Positions 35,754 through 44,775 of a stretch of 64,000 nt of DNA are shown here, piece after piece. This DNA comes from Litchfieldia sinesaloumensis (GTDB lineage: Bacteria > Bacillota > Bacilli > Bacillales > Bacillaceae_L): positions 1,681,422 to 1,745,421 of the forward strand of contig NZ_LT732529.1 in assembly GCF_900156865.1 (NCBI RefSeq). The letters run 5' to 3'. A program made the position numbers and the translations under genes. Every line of letters starts with the position of its first letter. The stretch's first letter is position 1. Under the pieces are notes generated by a model. It did not search any database and was not told the DNA's origin. It saw nothing but the letters and a program-made list of their open reading frames with translations.

Positions 35754-36632
35754 CTAACCTCTAAATGAAAAAGTTGGACTTCCTTTTATATCCAGTTTAA
35801 TCCTAAAAAGCCCTCCTGATAAAGGGTAATTATTCAACTGTTCTTCACTTAATCCGGTTCTTGCAGTTGTTATATACAATTCACTCAGATCTTTTCCTCC
35901 AAATACACACGATGTTACATTCAATGCTGGGACCTCAATTGCGGTTAGTTGTTCTCCTGTTTTAGGATTCCATCTAGATACTTTTGAGCCACCCCAATGG
36001 GCAATCCACAACATTCCTTCTTCATCAATCGTCATCCCATCAGGGAATCCCTCACCTTCTGGGAATGTAATAATATCAATTGGATTTTCAATATCTCCCG
36101 TCTCAATATTAAAATTAAAACAACTAACCTTTTTAGTTAAAGTATCTATGTGATACATAAACTTATTATCCGGGGACCAAGCTAGCCCATTTGATAATCC
36201 AACCTTATCTAACTTCTTTTTTACTTTACGTTTTGTATCTAAGCAATAAAGAGCACCTTGCTCTTCAGCTGAAGATTTATCCATCGTACCCGCCCAAAAA
36301 CGTCCATATGCATCGCATTTACCATCATTGAATCGATTATTTTCCAAATGCCTCTCCGGTTCATCAATTAGGATAACTTCTTCCGTAGAATAATTTAAAA
36401 AGTAAAAACCATTTTCCAATACCAATACAGCTTCGTCTATATTCCTAGGAACAATTGCTCCAACATATTGTTCTAACTGAATTGCACGGTTTTCATTTGT
36501 AACTGGATTAAAAATGTTTACCTTTTTTTCTAAAATATCTACCCAATACAATAATTGTTTTGCACGGTCCCAACATGGGCCTTCTCCTAGTGTCGCTTTT
36601 ACATCTAGAACCAATTCTAATTCCCCTACCAC
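35754..36632 (-). CDS. SMP-30/gluconolactonase family protein
   Basis: 292 aa six-bladed propeller of the SMP-30/LRE family. The divalent-metal ligands are visible: Glu in LGEGPCWD, Asn in NNRFNDGKCD and SNGLAWSPD, and Asp in FPDGMTID. It probably hydrolyses a sugar lactone such as gluconolactone; the exact substrate is unknown. GAGGTGGTATT before the GTG at 36632 gives the start; a TTG 18 nt downstream is an alternative. It stands alone. Confidence 0.8.
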   Translation of the reverse strand: MVGELELVLDVKATLGEGPCWDRAKQLLYWVDILEKKVNIFNPVTNENRAIQLEQYVGAIVPRNIDEAVLVLENGFYFLNYSTEEVILIDEPERHLENNRFNDGKCDAYGRFWAGTMDKSSAEEQGALYCLDTKRKVKKKLDKVGLSNGLAWSPDNKFMYHIDTLTKKVSCFNFNIETGDIENPIDIITFPEGEGFPDGMTIDEEGMLWIAHWGGSKVSRWNPKTGEQLTAIEVPALNVTSCVFGGKDLSELYITTARTGLSEEQLNNYPLSGGLFRIKLDIKGSPTFSFRG

Positions 36633-36895
36633 AATACCACCTCGTCCAGTTTTCATCATATATACATTATTCTGTAATGAAGAGACGAATTCCTTCTTCT
36701 ACTAAACTTCTCATCCTTGTTCGTCAGAATAGTTCTTAAACCTTATTATAAGAAACACCATCCAAGGGATCAACAGCACTAAAAATAAGAAGAATGAGTG
36801 AGCCCAACACTCGGGAAACATCAGAACCGCCTCCCCATACCCACACCACTCATTCACACCTCACATATAATAAAAAATCAAGGTGAGGTGATGAC

Positions 36896-37888
36896 ATGAC
36901 AGAAACAATATTTAATCGAGTTTTAACAATCGTAATTGGGTTCCTTTTATGCTGTGCGGTGTATTTCTATTTTACCGAAGACAATCCTAAGCCTGTAGCA
37001 TCAAACCCTACCGCCCAAGCACCATCAACACCCCCTCCTTCAACCAATGACAAGCCGCCTCAAGTCAACGAACAAGACAATGAGCAGAAAGAAAATAAGA
37101 ATGAAAATGAAAAAAATAACGAAAATGAGCAAAACAACAATAAAGATGAACAGCCGAAGGAGCAAGAAAAGGAAAAAAACGAGAATGAGCAACAGCAAAA
37201 CAGCGAAGAGCAAGCTAAACCAAGTGATGATTTACCTGATATTGTCTGGGGTATCGATTCCGCAAGCGAAACCACAACCGATTTTTATGCTTGTGTAAAA
37301 GAGAATTTCGGTGATCCCGTTATCTTTGGACGCTATTTAGGTGATCGTGAAGGAATTTCAGCAGGTCTTACTGAAGAACAGGTGAAAATCATCCATGCCA
37401 AAGGAGATTTCATCCTCCCAATCTATAACCATTTCAATGATGCGACAGGTTATGACAATGGTGTCTCCCAAGCAAATGAAGCTATTAAAATGGCGGATGA
37501 GCTTGGCATTCCTGAGGGTGTAGCGATATTTGCAGATATCGAACCAGATTACCCAGTAGATTCAGAGTTTATTAGAGGATGGTTTGAAACGATAGAAGGT
37601 TCACAGTATAAATCGGGGATTTACGGTGTCTTTGATCCCGAACAAGCACTATTTGCAGCTTACCAGGAGGCAGGTCAAAATAACCCTGCTATTATTGAAC
37701 AGAACTATATATGGACAGCGGCACCAAGTATAGGTATTACAGCAGAAGCGAAAGCTCCTGAATTCAACCCGTCCGCCCCAGAAGGCTCACTGGCATGGGG
37801 TTGGCAATACGGATTAGACGCAGAAACCTGTAACATTGATACGAATCTTTTTAAAGGCGAACTCGTTGATGTCCTGTGGGGACCATAA
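36896..37888 (+). CDS. Membrane-anchored DUF1906 glycoside-hydrolase-like protein
   Basis: 330 aa. One N-terminal membrane anchor (residues 5-28), then a proline/threonine linker (TPPPST, KPPQ) and a highly charged Glu/Asn/Lys/Gln-rich stretch (about 60-108). The C-terminal domain (112-330), starting IVWGIDSAS and with FGRYLGD and IFADIEPDY, is the DUF1906 TIM-barrel-like domain related to Rv2525c. The domain faces outside, so a cell-wall role is likely; catalysis is not proven. AAGGTGAGGTGAT precedes the ATG. Single gene with terminator. Confidence 0.78.
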   Translation: MTETIFNRVLTIVIGFLLCCAVYFYFTEDNPKPVASNPTAQAPSTPPPSTNDKPPQVNEQDNEQKENKNENEKNNENEQNNNKDEQPKEQEKEKNENEQQQNSEEQAKPSDDLPDIVWGIDSASETTTDFYACVKENFGDPVIFGRYLGDREGISAGLTEEQVKIIHAKGDFILPIYNHFNDATGYDNGVSQANEAIKMADELGIPEGVAIFADIEPDYPVDSEFIRGWFETIEGSQYKSGIYGVFDPEQALFAAYQEAGQNNPAIIEQNYIWTAAPSIGITAEAKAPEFNPSAPEGSLAWGWQYGLDAETCNIDTNLFKGELVDVLWGP

Positions 37889-37899
37889 TGATGATAAAA

Positions 37900-37926
37900 A
37901 GAAGCATGGACCGAACCATGCTTCTT
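37900..37926. terminator. Bidirectional terminator
   Basis: AAGAAGCATGG-ACCGAA-CCATGCTTCTT between convergent genes. Confidence 0.85.
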
Positions 37927-37934
37927 CACGTTGG

Positions 37935-38630
37935 TTAACTATTGGATTGCTGCATATAAACTTCTTCATACGGTTGAACAATGACAAAGCCACCCCCTTC
38001 AAACCTCATCTGGATCGACTCGCCACTACCGCGGCCAACAAAGGTTTTAAAGGATATATCCGTTTGAAACTCTGGCTGAAGATTCCCAGACCAAGCGACG
38101 GTTGCATTTGGATCGGTTATAACCGGCTTGCCTGGAGTTACCCGTAATGTGAGTGGTTCATAATGAGTCGTAATCGCTAACATTCCACTGCCCTCACAAC
38201 GGACATTGAATAAGCCACCAGCCATCATTCCTGCTACACGTCTCATCAGCTTAATTTCATGTCTAAGTGAAGGTTCAAAAGCAAGTAGATCATTTCCATT
38301 TACGTAAATAGATTCGTTCTGAAGTTCTAGAATAATAATTTTTTTCCCGCTGTCGGCCAGGTATAATTTTCCTTGACCGTTTGCTTTCATCAATGAAGCT
38401 CCTTCACCAGTAAAAGCCTTCTTAAACATACTACTTAGACCATGCTCAAGAATCCCTTCACGCTCATACTTGATTTTCCCATTATAAGCAACCATGGAAC
38501 CCGCTTTTGCCCATACCATTCCGTTCAAATTAACCTCAAGCATTCTAGGAGTCTCTAATTCAAACAGCCCTTCTCCCTTGTCCTCTTGTTCGGTGTTCCT
38601 AATAAATTCCGCGATTGAATATTTACTCAT
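37935..38630 (-). CDS. AIM24 family protein
   Basis: 231 aa, beta-rich. Features such as EVNLNGMVWAKAGSMVAYNG, the TGEGASLM segment and CEGSGMLAITTHYEP place it in the AIM24/TIGR00266 family, a jelly-roll related to TRAP RNA-binding protein folds. Bacterial members have no settled role. The start ATG has AAAGGATGTGGGG upstream. Single gene. Confidence 0.82.
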   Translation of the reverse strand: MSKYSIAEFIRNTEQEDKGEGLFELETPRMLEVNLNGMVWAKAGSMVAYNGKIKYEREGILEHGLSSMFKKAFTGEGASLMKANGQGKLYLADSGKKIIILELQNESIYVNGNDLLAFEPSLRHEIKLMRRVAGMMAGGLFNVRCEGSGMLAITTHYEPLTLRVTPGKPVITDPNATVAWSGNLQPEFQTDISFKTFVGRGSGESIQMRFEGGGFVIVQPYEEVYMQQSNS

Positions 38631-38721
38631 CGCCCCACATCCTTTCTTTACATTGTATTACGGTTGGCTTATTAAAAAGGTTTCAGAAATGTAAAGAGTT
38701 TGTAAACTTTCAACTCACCTC

Positions 38722-38750
38722 TTTCCACTATCACTTTTCCATGCTATAAT
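38722..38750 (+). promoter_or_regulatory. Promoter of padR-chrA
   Basis: TTTCCA (38722-38727), a 17-bp spacer and a perfect TATAAT (38745-38750). Confidence 0.6.
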
Positions 38751-38751
38751 T

Positions 38752-38790
38752 CCGATATCGATTTCCGATATTGATTATCAATATTAATTT
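38752..38790 (+). promoter_or_regulatory. Three tandem 13-bp repeats, likely PadR operator
   Basis: CCGATATCGATTT (38752-38764), CCGATATTGATTA (38765-38777) and TCAATATTAATTT (38778-38790) lie directly after the -10. Each has an ATAT(C/T)GAT or similar dyad core. A repressor bound here would block initiation; the PadR protein encoded next is the candidate. Confidence 0.55.
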
Positions 38791-38807
38791 GATAGGTGGT
38801 AAATGCA

Positions 38808-39116
38808 GTGGAAGACAAAATACTACGTAAACTTTTTCTCGGATTCATTCAGATTCACATTCTACACCATGCAAAGGAACATCCTATTTACGGATCATGG
38901 ATGCTAGAAGAACTTAGAGAGCATGGATATACAATCAGTTCCGGGACACTATATCCCATTCTCCACAGCATGGAATCAGATGGACTTCTTGAAAAAGAAG
39001 AAAAAAATGTAGAAGGTAAAATTAGAAAGTACTATACCACAACGGATAAAGGAAATTCTATCCTTATCGAAGCTAGAAACAAAGCATACGAGCTCTTTAA
39101 GGAAATCAAAGATTAA
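38808..39116 (+). CDS. PadR-family transcriptional regulator
   Basis: 102 aa: winged helix with ILHHAKEHPIYGSWMLEEL, ISSGTLYPILHSMESDGLL and RKYYTTTDKG, a classical small PadR. GTG 38808 is 8 nt after AGGTGG; the GTG at 38796 overlaps the site. It is 17 bp upstream of chrA in one operon and probably represses it through the 13-bp repeats at 38752. The inducer is unknown; chromate is a guess from context. Confidence 0.85.
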   Translation: MEDKILRKLFLGFIQIHILHHAKEHPIYGSWMLEELREHGYTISSGTLYPILHSMESDGLLEKEEKNVEGKIRKYYTTTDKGNSILIEARNKAYELFKEIKD

Positions 39117-39133
39117 TTTGAGAGGAGAACAGA

Positions 39134-40300
39134 ATGAAAAACTTACTAGAGATTTTACTAGTTTCAACAAGACTTGGGCTAACCTCCTTCGGTGGGCCAG
39201 TTGCCCATTTAGGTTATTTTCATGAAGAATACATTCGACGCCGTAAGTGGATGGATGAGAAAACATATGCAGACCTGGTAGCTTTGTGTCAGTTTTTACC
39301 TGGACCTGCAAGCAGTCAGGTCGGAATCGGAATTGGTGTAATGCGAGCAGGTGTCCTCGGTGGTATCGTGTCCTTCCTAGGCTTCACACTACCTTCAGTA
39401 ATTGCACTAATTGTGTTTGCACTCATTCTCCAAGGATTAGATGTTGGAACAGCCGGCTGGATTCATGGATTAAAATTAGTTGCAGTTGCCGTAGTTGCCC
39501 ATGCGATTCTTGGTATGGCACAAAAGTTAACTCCAGATTTAACGAGAAAAGCACTTGCACTGTTTGCATTAGTTGCGACACTATTATGGCAAACTGCTTT
39601 TACACAGGTTGGTGTTATCCTTGCTGCAGCAGTCTTAGGTTTTGTACTCTTTAAGAATCAAACAGACAGCGAGGTTGCAAATATAAAGGTTCCTATATCT
39701 CGAGGATTTGCTATTATCTGCTTAACATTATTCTTCGGACTACTCATCCTCTTACCGATTGTAAGAGAAGCAACCTCACTCGAATGGGTTGCGATGTTTG
39801 ATAGCTTTTACCGTTCAGGTTCTCTTGTATTTGGTGGTGGTCATGTCGTACTACCTCTACTAGAACGAGAATTTGTTCCGACTGGTTGGTTAAGCGAGGA
39901 AGCCTTTTTAGCTGGGTATGGTGCTGCTCAAGCTGTACCAGGGCCACTGTTTACATTTGCTGCCTATCTCGGAGCTGTAATGAATGGCTGGCAAGGTGGT
40001 TTACTAGCAACGGTTGCTATTTTCCTACCCGCATTTCTTCTCATTTTAGGAACATTACCTTTCTGGGATTCTCTACGCAGAAACCCTAAGATTAAAGGTG
40101 CACTGATGGGAGTAAATGCAGCAGTTGTAGGTATTCTAATATCTGCTTTCTACCACCCGATTTGGACCAGTTCCGTATTCGCTCCGATAGATTTCGCGTT
40201 TGCAGCAATCTTATTCAGCATGCTTGTCTATTGGAAACTTCCACCTTGGATTGTAGTTGTAACGGGCGCTATTGGTGGAGCATTAATACAGTTAATTTAA
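39134..40300 (+). CDS. chrA: Chromate transporter ChrA (two-domain)
   Basis: 388 aa, long-chain CHR protein made of two homologous halves. Half 1 has SFGGPVAHLGYFHEE and CQFLPGPASSQ; half 2 has FGGGHVVLPLLEREF and AQAVPGPLFTFAA. About ten membrane segments. The family exports chromate and may also move sulfate-like anions. AGAGGAGAAC precedes the ATG. Second gene after padR, followed by a terminator. Confidence 0.88.
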   Translation: MKNLLEILLVSTRLGLTSFGGPVAHLGYFHEEYIRRRKWMDEKTYADLVALCQFLPGPASSQVGIGIGVMRAGVLGGIVSFLGFTLPSVIALIVFALILQGLDVGTAGWIHGLKLVAVAVVAHAILGMAQKLTPDLTRKALALFALVATLLWQTAFTQVGVILAAAVLGFVLFKNQTDSEVANIKVPISRGFAIICLTLFFGLLILLPIVREATSLEWVAMFDSFYRSGSLVFGGGHVVLPLLEREFVPTGWLSEEAFLAGYGAAQAVPGPLFTFAAYLGAVMNGWQGGLLATVAIFLPAFLLILGTLPFWDSLRRNPKIKGALMGVNAAVVGILISAFYHPIWTSSVFAPIDFAFAAILFSMLVYWKLPPWIVVVTGAIGGALIQLI

Positions 40301-40325
40301 GACTACCGGTTTGGTAGTCTTTTTG
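40300..40325 (+). terminator. Terminator of padR-chrA
   Basis: AGACTACC-GGTTT-GGTAGTCT followed by T5. Confidence 0.88.
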
Positions 40326-40341
40326 GCAGTTTCGTGGAATG

Positions 40342-41085
40342 CTAGTCCTCTTCATCCTCACGAAATAGCTCTTTTAAATACCCTTCTCTACGGTTTAAGA
40401 AGCCCATCGTAATCTGATAATGTTCGGTTTCCTCGTACTCAATCTCCTCAATCGGACTACTATCAAAATTATAAATCTGTGCCCCGGGATAACCCAGGAG
40501 GATTGGCGAATGTGTGGCAATAATAAACTGTGTATCGCCTGCTCTTGCCAGATCATGAATCACTCGTAAAAAAGCCAATTGACGTGCTGGAGACAATGCT
40601 GCCTCTGGCTCATCCAGCAGATAAATACTACGATCACCAAATCGATTTATGAATAATGACAAAAACGACTCACCATGTGATTGCTCGTGAAGCGACTTTC
40701 CGCCATATCCCTCATAGTTAAACGTAGGGTCCTCCTCTGCCAGTCGGTCTAAATAAGAGGCAAACTGAAAGAAGCTTTCTGCACGTAAAAAGAAACCCTG
40801 ATTGACCTTTGGCATCCACGACAGCCGAATATACTCACTTAAGGCAGGTGTTGCATCTTCAAATGTATAATAATTATTTCGACCTCCTCCTCCGCTATTA
40901 AAACCACACTGGTGGGCTATTGCTTCTAGCAGAGTAGATTTTCCAGAGCCATTCTCCCCCACAAAAAACGTCACAGGCTCATGAAAATCAAGTTGGTCGA
41001 GCCCCCTTATACTAGGTATTGAAAACGGATATTCGCGTACATTATGTATGTTGTCAGACATTATTTTAACACTTCGTAAAAACAC
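40342..41085 (-). CDS. Stand-alone AAA/ABC-type predicted ATPase (COG3910-like)
   Basis: 247 aa. Walker A FVGENGSGKST (residues 41-51), an ABC-like signature region around EQSHGESFLSLF, Walker B IYLLDEPEAALSP and switch ATHSP. This is the compact SMC/RecF-like ATPase type that appears in genomes without a fixed partner; some relatives are parts of defence systems. No nuclease or methylase gene is next to it here, so I make no such claim. GTG 41085 after GGTGATCGA gives FLRSVKI, the usual N-terminus. Confidence 0.75.
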   Translation of the reverse strand: MFLRSVKIMSDNIHNVREYPFSIPSIRGLDQLDFHEPVTFFVGENGSGKSTLLEAIAHQCGFNSGGGGRNNYYTFEDATPALSEYIRLSWMPKVNQGFFLRAESFFQFASYLDRLAEEDPTFNYEGYGGKSLHEQSHGESFLSLFINRFGDRSIYLLDEPEAALSPARQLAFLRVIHDLARAGDTQFIIATHSPILLGYPGAQIYNFDSSPIEEIEYEETEHYQITMGFLNRREGYLKELFREDEED

Positions 41086-41234
41086 TCGATCACCACTCTA
41101 TTCGAATTAAACTCATTTTAACATGAATAAATGGTTCTTCCACCTATTCCCAATCAAAATAGATGATAATATCTTGATATTATACAGAAGACATGATAAA
41201 ATTCTAAAAATTTACTAGTAGGAGGCCAAATATA

Positions 41235-41756
41235 ATGAGATACGTTACATTATCCGAAGTTTATACTCATAGAATTGCCCAAAAGTACCTGTCTCGCTCA
41301 GGGAAGGCTCATGCTATCGCGTGTGCATACCATGCGTTTAAAATGGCCAAGCAGCAAAATGTGTCAGTTGATCTTGCTACAAAGGCAGCTTTACTACATG
41401 ACATGGGCCACTATACATGGTACAAAAACGGCAAATGGGATTATCGGCTGTACAAGGAAAATGACATTCATGCCATTAAAGGGGCAGAACGAGCACATAA
41501 GTTATTAATTCGATTAGGTGAAAATCCACAGTATGCAAAAGAAATTGCCTATGCGATTTTATTTCATACTGATTCGTATATCGAGGAAGGCTTTATCAAG
41601 CGTACCCCTCTTCAAGCCATCACAAAGCTTGCTGATGAAATGGATGAAGAAGAAGGCGGACTTCACCATTATCGACAAATTGATGAAGACAAAGCGAAGA
41701 ACATGATTGAACGATTAGACGCTTTAGTTGAGGAAGAATTGGTTAAACAACAATAG
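41235..41756 (+). CDS. HD-domain hydrolase
   Basis: 173 aa. Metal-dependent HD phosphohydrolase with KAHAIACAYHAF (first His), LLHDMGHY (His55-Asp56) and a later LADEMDEEEGG. It resembles the YqeK group in build, but I cannot name the substrate, a nucleotide being likely. GGAGGCCAAATATA precedes the ATG. Single gene. Confidence 0.72.
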   Translation: MRYVTLSEVYTHRIAQKYLSRSGKAHAIACAYHAFKMAKQQNVSVDLATKAALLHDMGHYTWYKNGKWDYRLYKENDIHAIKGAERAHKLLIRLGENPQYAKEIAYAILFHTDSYIEEGFIKRTPLQAITKLADEMDEEEGGLHHYRQIDEDKAKNMIERLDALVEEELVKQQ

Positions 41757-41830
41757 TGTGATTTAAGATTTACAAAAAAAGCCCAAGAAACGGCTATTAC
41801 TAAGCTGTCTCCTGGACCCCCTCATACATC

Positions 41831-43075
41831 TTATATCGCCCAATCTCCATTTCTGAAAATCGGAACAACTGTACCATCTTGCTTGATGCCATCAATATCC
41901 ATTTCGCTTGAACCAATCATGAAATCAACGTGAACGGTTGACACATTCAGTCCATTTTCTCTCAATTGTTCCTCATTCATTTTGGTGCCACCTTGAAGAT
42001 TAGTCGGATATGCCGCACCAATCGCAAGGTGATTGGATGCATTTTCATCAAACAACGTATTAAAGAACGTTATACCTGATTTTGAAATTGGACTTGGATC
42101 TGGTACTAATGCAACCTCACCAAGACCCGTTCCACCTTCATTATCAAATACCAATTTTTTCATAATTTCATCTCCGGTTTCCGCTGAGATGTCTACAATT
42201 TTACCATCCTTGAAATGAACTTCGATGCCTTCGATTAATGTACCTGCATAGCTTAAAGGCTTCGTACTACGAACAACACCGTCCATCCGACGCGTATCTG
42301 GAGCAGTATATACCTCTTCAGTTGGCATGTTCGCTATAAATTCCTCTTTTTTAGGATTGAAACTTCTTGCACTGTCCCAAATATGATTTTTCGGTAGGCC
42401 TAATTTTAAATCAGTCCCAGGTGCACGGAAATGAAGCGAATCAAACTGAATCTCATTTAATAGAGATGCCTTCTCGTTCAGAACTTTTGTATGTTCATCC
42501 CAAGCAGCGACAGGATCATCCTCGTAAACTCTGCATGTTTTAAAAATTTGGTCCCAAAGAGCATCAACCTGCTCCTCAGATGTTGCTAGATTTGGGAACA
42601 CTTTTGCTGCCCAACCGGCTCCTGCCGCACCTGCAACAGTCCATTTCAAGTCATTATTTTGTGTGGCAACTCTTTGTACTTTAAAAGCCTTTGCCGCCTT
42701 ACTCTGATATGCTGAAATTTTAGAAGAATCGACCCCACTCAACATTCCTGGATCACTAGATACAATCGAGAGACGACACACCTTATGATTTAAAACATGG
42801 TCATCAGATTCTTGAATTTCATACTCTGGAATATCAGTTAATACCTCTTCTGGCTGGTGAAGATAATGCTGTTTTGTAATTTCGTCATCAGACCATTTTA
42901 CAATCACCTTTTGGGCACCAAGTGCATATGCTTCTTTTGTTACAAGTCGAGCAAGTGGAGCTTGATCAACCGTAATCGTCATTTTTACCCAGTCACCTTT
43001 TTGTACGTTAAGCCCATTTGCGACTAATAATCTTGCGTATTTTTGCAAATTTGCTTCAAAGTTTGGAAGAACCAT
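41831..43075 (-). CDS. ampS: M29-family aminopeptidase (AmpS-like)
   Basis: 414 aa, full length for thermophilic-type M29 metallo-aminopeptidases, two-cobalt or zinc enzymes active on N-terminal residues. Landmarks are the N-terminal FEANLQKYARLLVANGLNVQKGD, the metal-region EVALVPDPSPIS and SNHLAIGAAYP, and the C-terminal VHVDFMIGSSEMDIDG. Single gene; the start has GGGGGTAATAA upstream. Confidence 0.88.
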   Translation of the reverse strand: MVLPNFEANLQKYARLLVANGLNVQKGDWVKMTITVDQAPLARLVTKEAYALGAQKVIVKWSDDEITKQHYLHQPEEVLTDIPEYEIQESDDHVLNHKVCRLSIVSSDPGMLSGVDSSKISAYQSKAAKAFKVQRVATQNNDLKWTVAGAAGAGWAAKVFPNLATSEEQVDALWDQIFKTCRVYEDDPVAAWDEHTKVLNEKASLLNEIQFDSLHFRAPGTDLKLGLPKNHIWDSARSFNPKKEEFIANMPTEEVYTAPDTRRMDGVVRSTKPLSYAGTLIEGIEVHFKDGKIVDISAETGDEIMKKLVFDNEGGTGLGEVALVPDPSPISKSGITFFNTLFDENASNHLAIGAAYPTNLQGGTKMNEEQLRENGLNVSTVHVDFMIGSSEMDIDGIKQDGTVVPIFRNGDWAI

Positions 43076-43144
43076 ATTATTACCCCCAATAAATTTATGT
43101 ATATTGTTATACTAGCATATGTTCATTTACAAGTACTAATCAGG

Positions 43145-43177
43145 AGAAAAAAAGCAAATCAACTCTGATTTGCTTTT
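43145..43177 (-). terminator. Terminator of ypmRS
   Basis: AAAGCAAATCA-ACTC-TGATTTGCTTT with A7 on the left, i.e. a U-tract for the minus strand. Confidence 0.85.
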
Positions 43178-43180
43178 AAC

Positions 43181-43762
43181 TTACTTGGTCGGAACTTGTA
43201 AGGTAAACCTTAATTCGTCTTTGCTTAGGTCAAAGGTTTCGACTGCAACCTTCATATCACTTTTCATTTCCATTTCAGACAAATACACATAAATATCCTG
43301 TTGCTTCGCATCAATTTGGACCCATTCAGGAAGATTATAATAATCATTAATATATCTTAGGACAAACGATACTGGTAAACTCACCTGTCCGACAGTAAAT
43401 GCCTCCTGTTGCAAACGTAGATCGCCATTATCTAATACCTCGGGCTTAAAAGTCATCACCATATCAATTTCTTTTCCAAAAACGGTAATGGTTCCAAGAA
43501 GCATAACGCGCTCCGTCAATAATACCTTATAGTTTAACGGATTGTTCTTTGCTTCTTTTTTTAAGAAATTATTGATAACCCTCGTCAGGTCCTCTTTGTT
43601 CGTTTGAACCGACAAATTTACATATTCATTGGAATCCACAATTTCCTTCTTTTTGACCTCTTTATTCGGAGCAAAAAGGAACCCGAAAAACAGTAACACG
43701 CATACAAGATTGATTCCAATCAGTGTGAGAAAAAGAAATTTCCATTTGTTTCTTATCTTCAT
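43181..43762 (-). CDS. ypmS: YpmS family membrane-anchored protein
   Basis: 193 aa with one N-terminal membrane helix (residues 9-30) and an extracytoplasmic domain (DLTRVINNFLKKE..., SVDVP-like VGQVSLPVSFVLRYI). It matches B. subtilis YpmS (DUF2140) in size, pattern and location next to ypmR. Function unknown. It follows ypmR by 24 bp, so the two form an operon as in B. subtilis. Confidence 0.82.
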   Translation of the reverse strand: MKIRNKWKFLFLTLIGINLVCVLLFFGFLFAPNKEVKKKEIVDSNEYVNLSVQTNKEDLTRVINNFLKKEAKNNPLNYKVLLTERVMLLGTITVFGKEIDMVMTFKPEVLDNGDLRLQQEAFTVGQVSLPVSFVLRYINDYYNLPEWVQIDAKQQDIYVYLSEMEMKSDMKVAVETFDLSKDELRFTLQVPTK

Positions 43763-43786
43763 CCTAGACCCCCTCTACGAAGGAAA

Positions 43787-44566
43787 TCACTCATTAATGA
43801 TTGTCTCAAAAATCCTCTCACTCATTATTTCATACCCTTTTGCGTTAGGATGAAACTCATCATCCGCTAAAAGATTATCACTAGATTGACTAAATACATC
43901 GTCTAGCATCACAAATTTGGTACGCTCAAAGTTTGAAAGAATGTTTTGACTGCCTTCGTTCCAATTGTCAACAATTGTATTAATTTCCGTAGATAGGTCA
44001 ATAAACCAGCCAAACGGATTGTAAAGGCCCACCAGGACAATTTCTGCATCACTATTATAATTTCGAATATTTTCAAGGACTTTTTCGAGGCGAACCTCAT
44101 ACTTTTCCTGTTCATTTTGAAACACATGAAGTGATAAATCAAAGAGGTTATCCTTTACGATTTTCATTATATCATTTCCACCGATTGTAATGATAATAAT
44201 GTCAGCATCCGCAATCCCTTGTTGAACTTCCTCAATCTGCAATCGTTTAAGGAGATCAGTTGTTTTATGTCCTTTCACGCCGAAGTTCTGGATTGTAACT
44301 GATTTCACATCTTTTTCCTGGATTAATTTTTTCTCTAGTAAAGAAGTATATCCACCTTGCTTTGTTTCATCACCGACACCCTTTGTAAGAGAGTCGCCAA
44401 TTGACGCAATCTGAATATCTTTTGGAATAAAATCATCGGGAATTTCACTTTTTGGACTTAGACCTGTATCGTGCTGACTGGTGGATTCACCCGTCGTCGC
44501 AGGCATAACCCCGGAACAACCACTCATTAAAAAACCAAAAATTAAAATAGCTAAAAACTTGTTCAA
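43787..44566 (-). CDS. ypmR: SGNH/GDSL hydrolase lipoprotein YpmR
   Basis: 259 aa. A short signal peptide ends in lipobox LMSGC (Cys17). SGNH blocks: IGDSLTKG with nucleophile Ser59, the GGND-type IGGNDIMK, and the catalytic DEFHPNAKGY. It is an esterase/lipase-like enzyme on the outer membrane face; the substrate is unknown. GGTGAG 4 nt before TTG 44566 gives a proper lipoprotein start; the longer frame to 44701 hides the signal peptide. Operon with ypmS. Confidence 0.85.
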   Translation of the reverse strand: MNKFLAILIFGFLMSGCSGVMPATTGESTSQHDTGLSPKSEIPDDFIPKDIQIASIGDSLTKGVGDETKQGGYTSLLEKKLIQEKDVKSVTIQNFGVKGHKTTDLLKRLQIEEVQQGIADADIIIITIGGNDIMKIVKDNLFDLSLHVFQNEQEKYEVRLEKVLENIRNYNSDAEIVLVGLYNPFGWFIDLSTEINTIVDNWNEGSQNILSNFERTKFVMLDDVFSQSSDNLLADDEFHPNAKGYEIMSERIFETIINE

Positions 44567-44724
44567 GTTACTCACCACATTTCCATTCAGACTGTTGTCT
44601 ACAAGTTTAGTACTATAGCATACGTAAAAAAACCTTGAAGGATTCACATTTTGAGAAATATCTTGGAATCTTAGTACTATTTTTAGACAATTATTAAACA
44701 AGCCAACGCTTCTTAGTAAATGAT

Positions 44725-44754
44725 GAAAAAAGACGTCTAAATGGACGTCTTCCT
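44725..44754. terminator. Terminator of the ykoQ-like gene
   Basis: AAGACGTC-TAAATG-GACGTCTT with A6 on the left (U-tract on the minus strand). Confidence 0.8.
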
Positions 44755-44775
44755 TTCAGATATACAATGGGCATT

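Noticed and set aside
36792-36856. GAATGAGTG ... CACTCATTC inverted repeat before the DUF1906 gene
   Set aside because: A 9-bp match about 50 bp apart without other structure; too weak to call an operator or terminator.
37047-37298. Lys-rich ORFs on both strands within the DUF1906 gene
   Set aside because: Frame shadows of the repetitive Glu/Asn/Lys-coding stalk.
40342-41085. Stand-alone AAA ATPase as part of a defence system
   Set aside because: Neighbours are chrA, an HD hydrolase and an aminopeptidase; no nuclease, methylase or toxin gene and no mobile-element signs.
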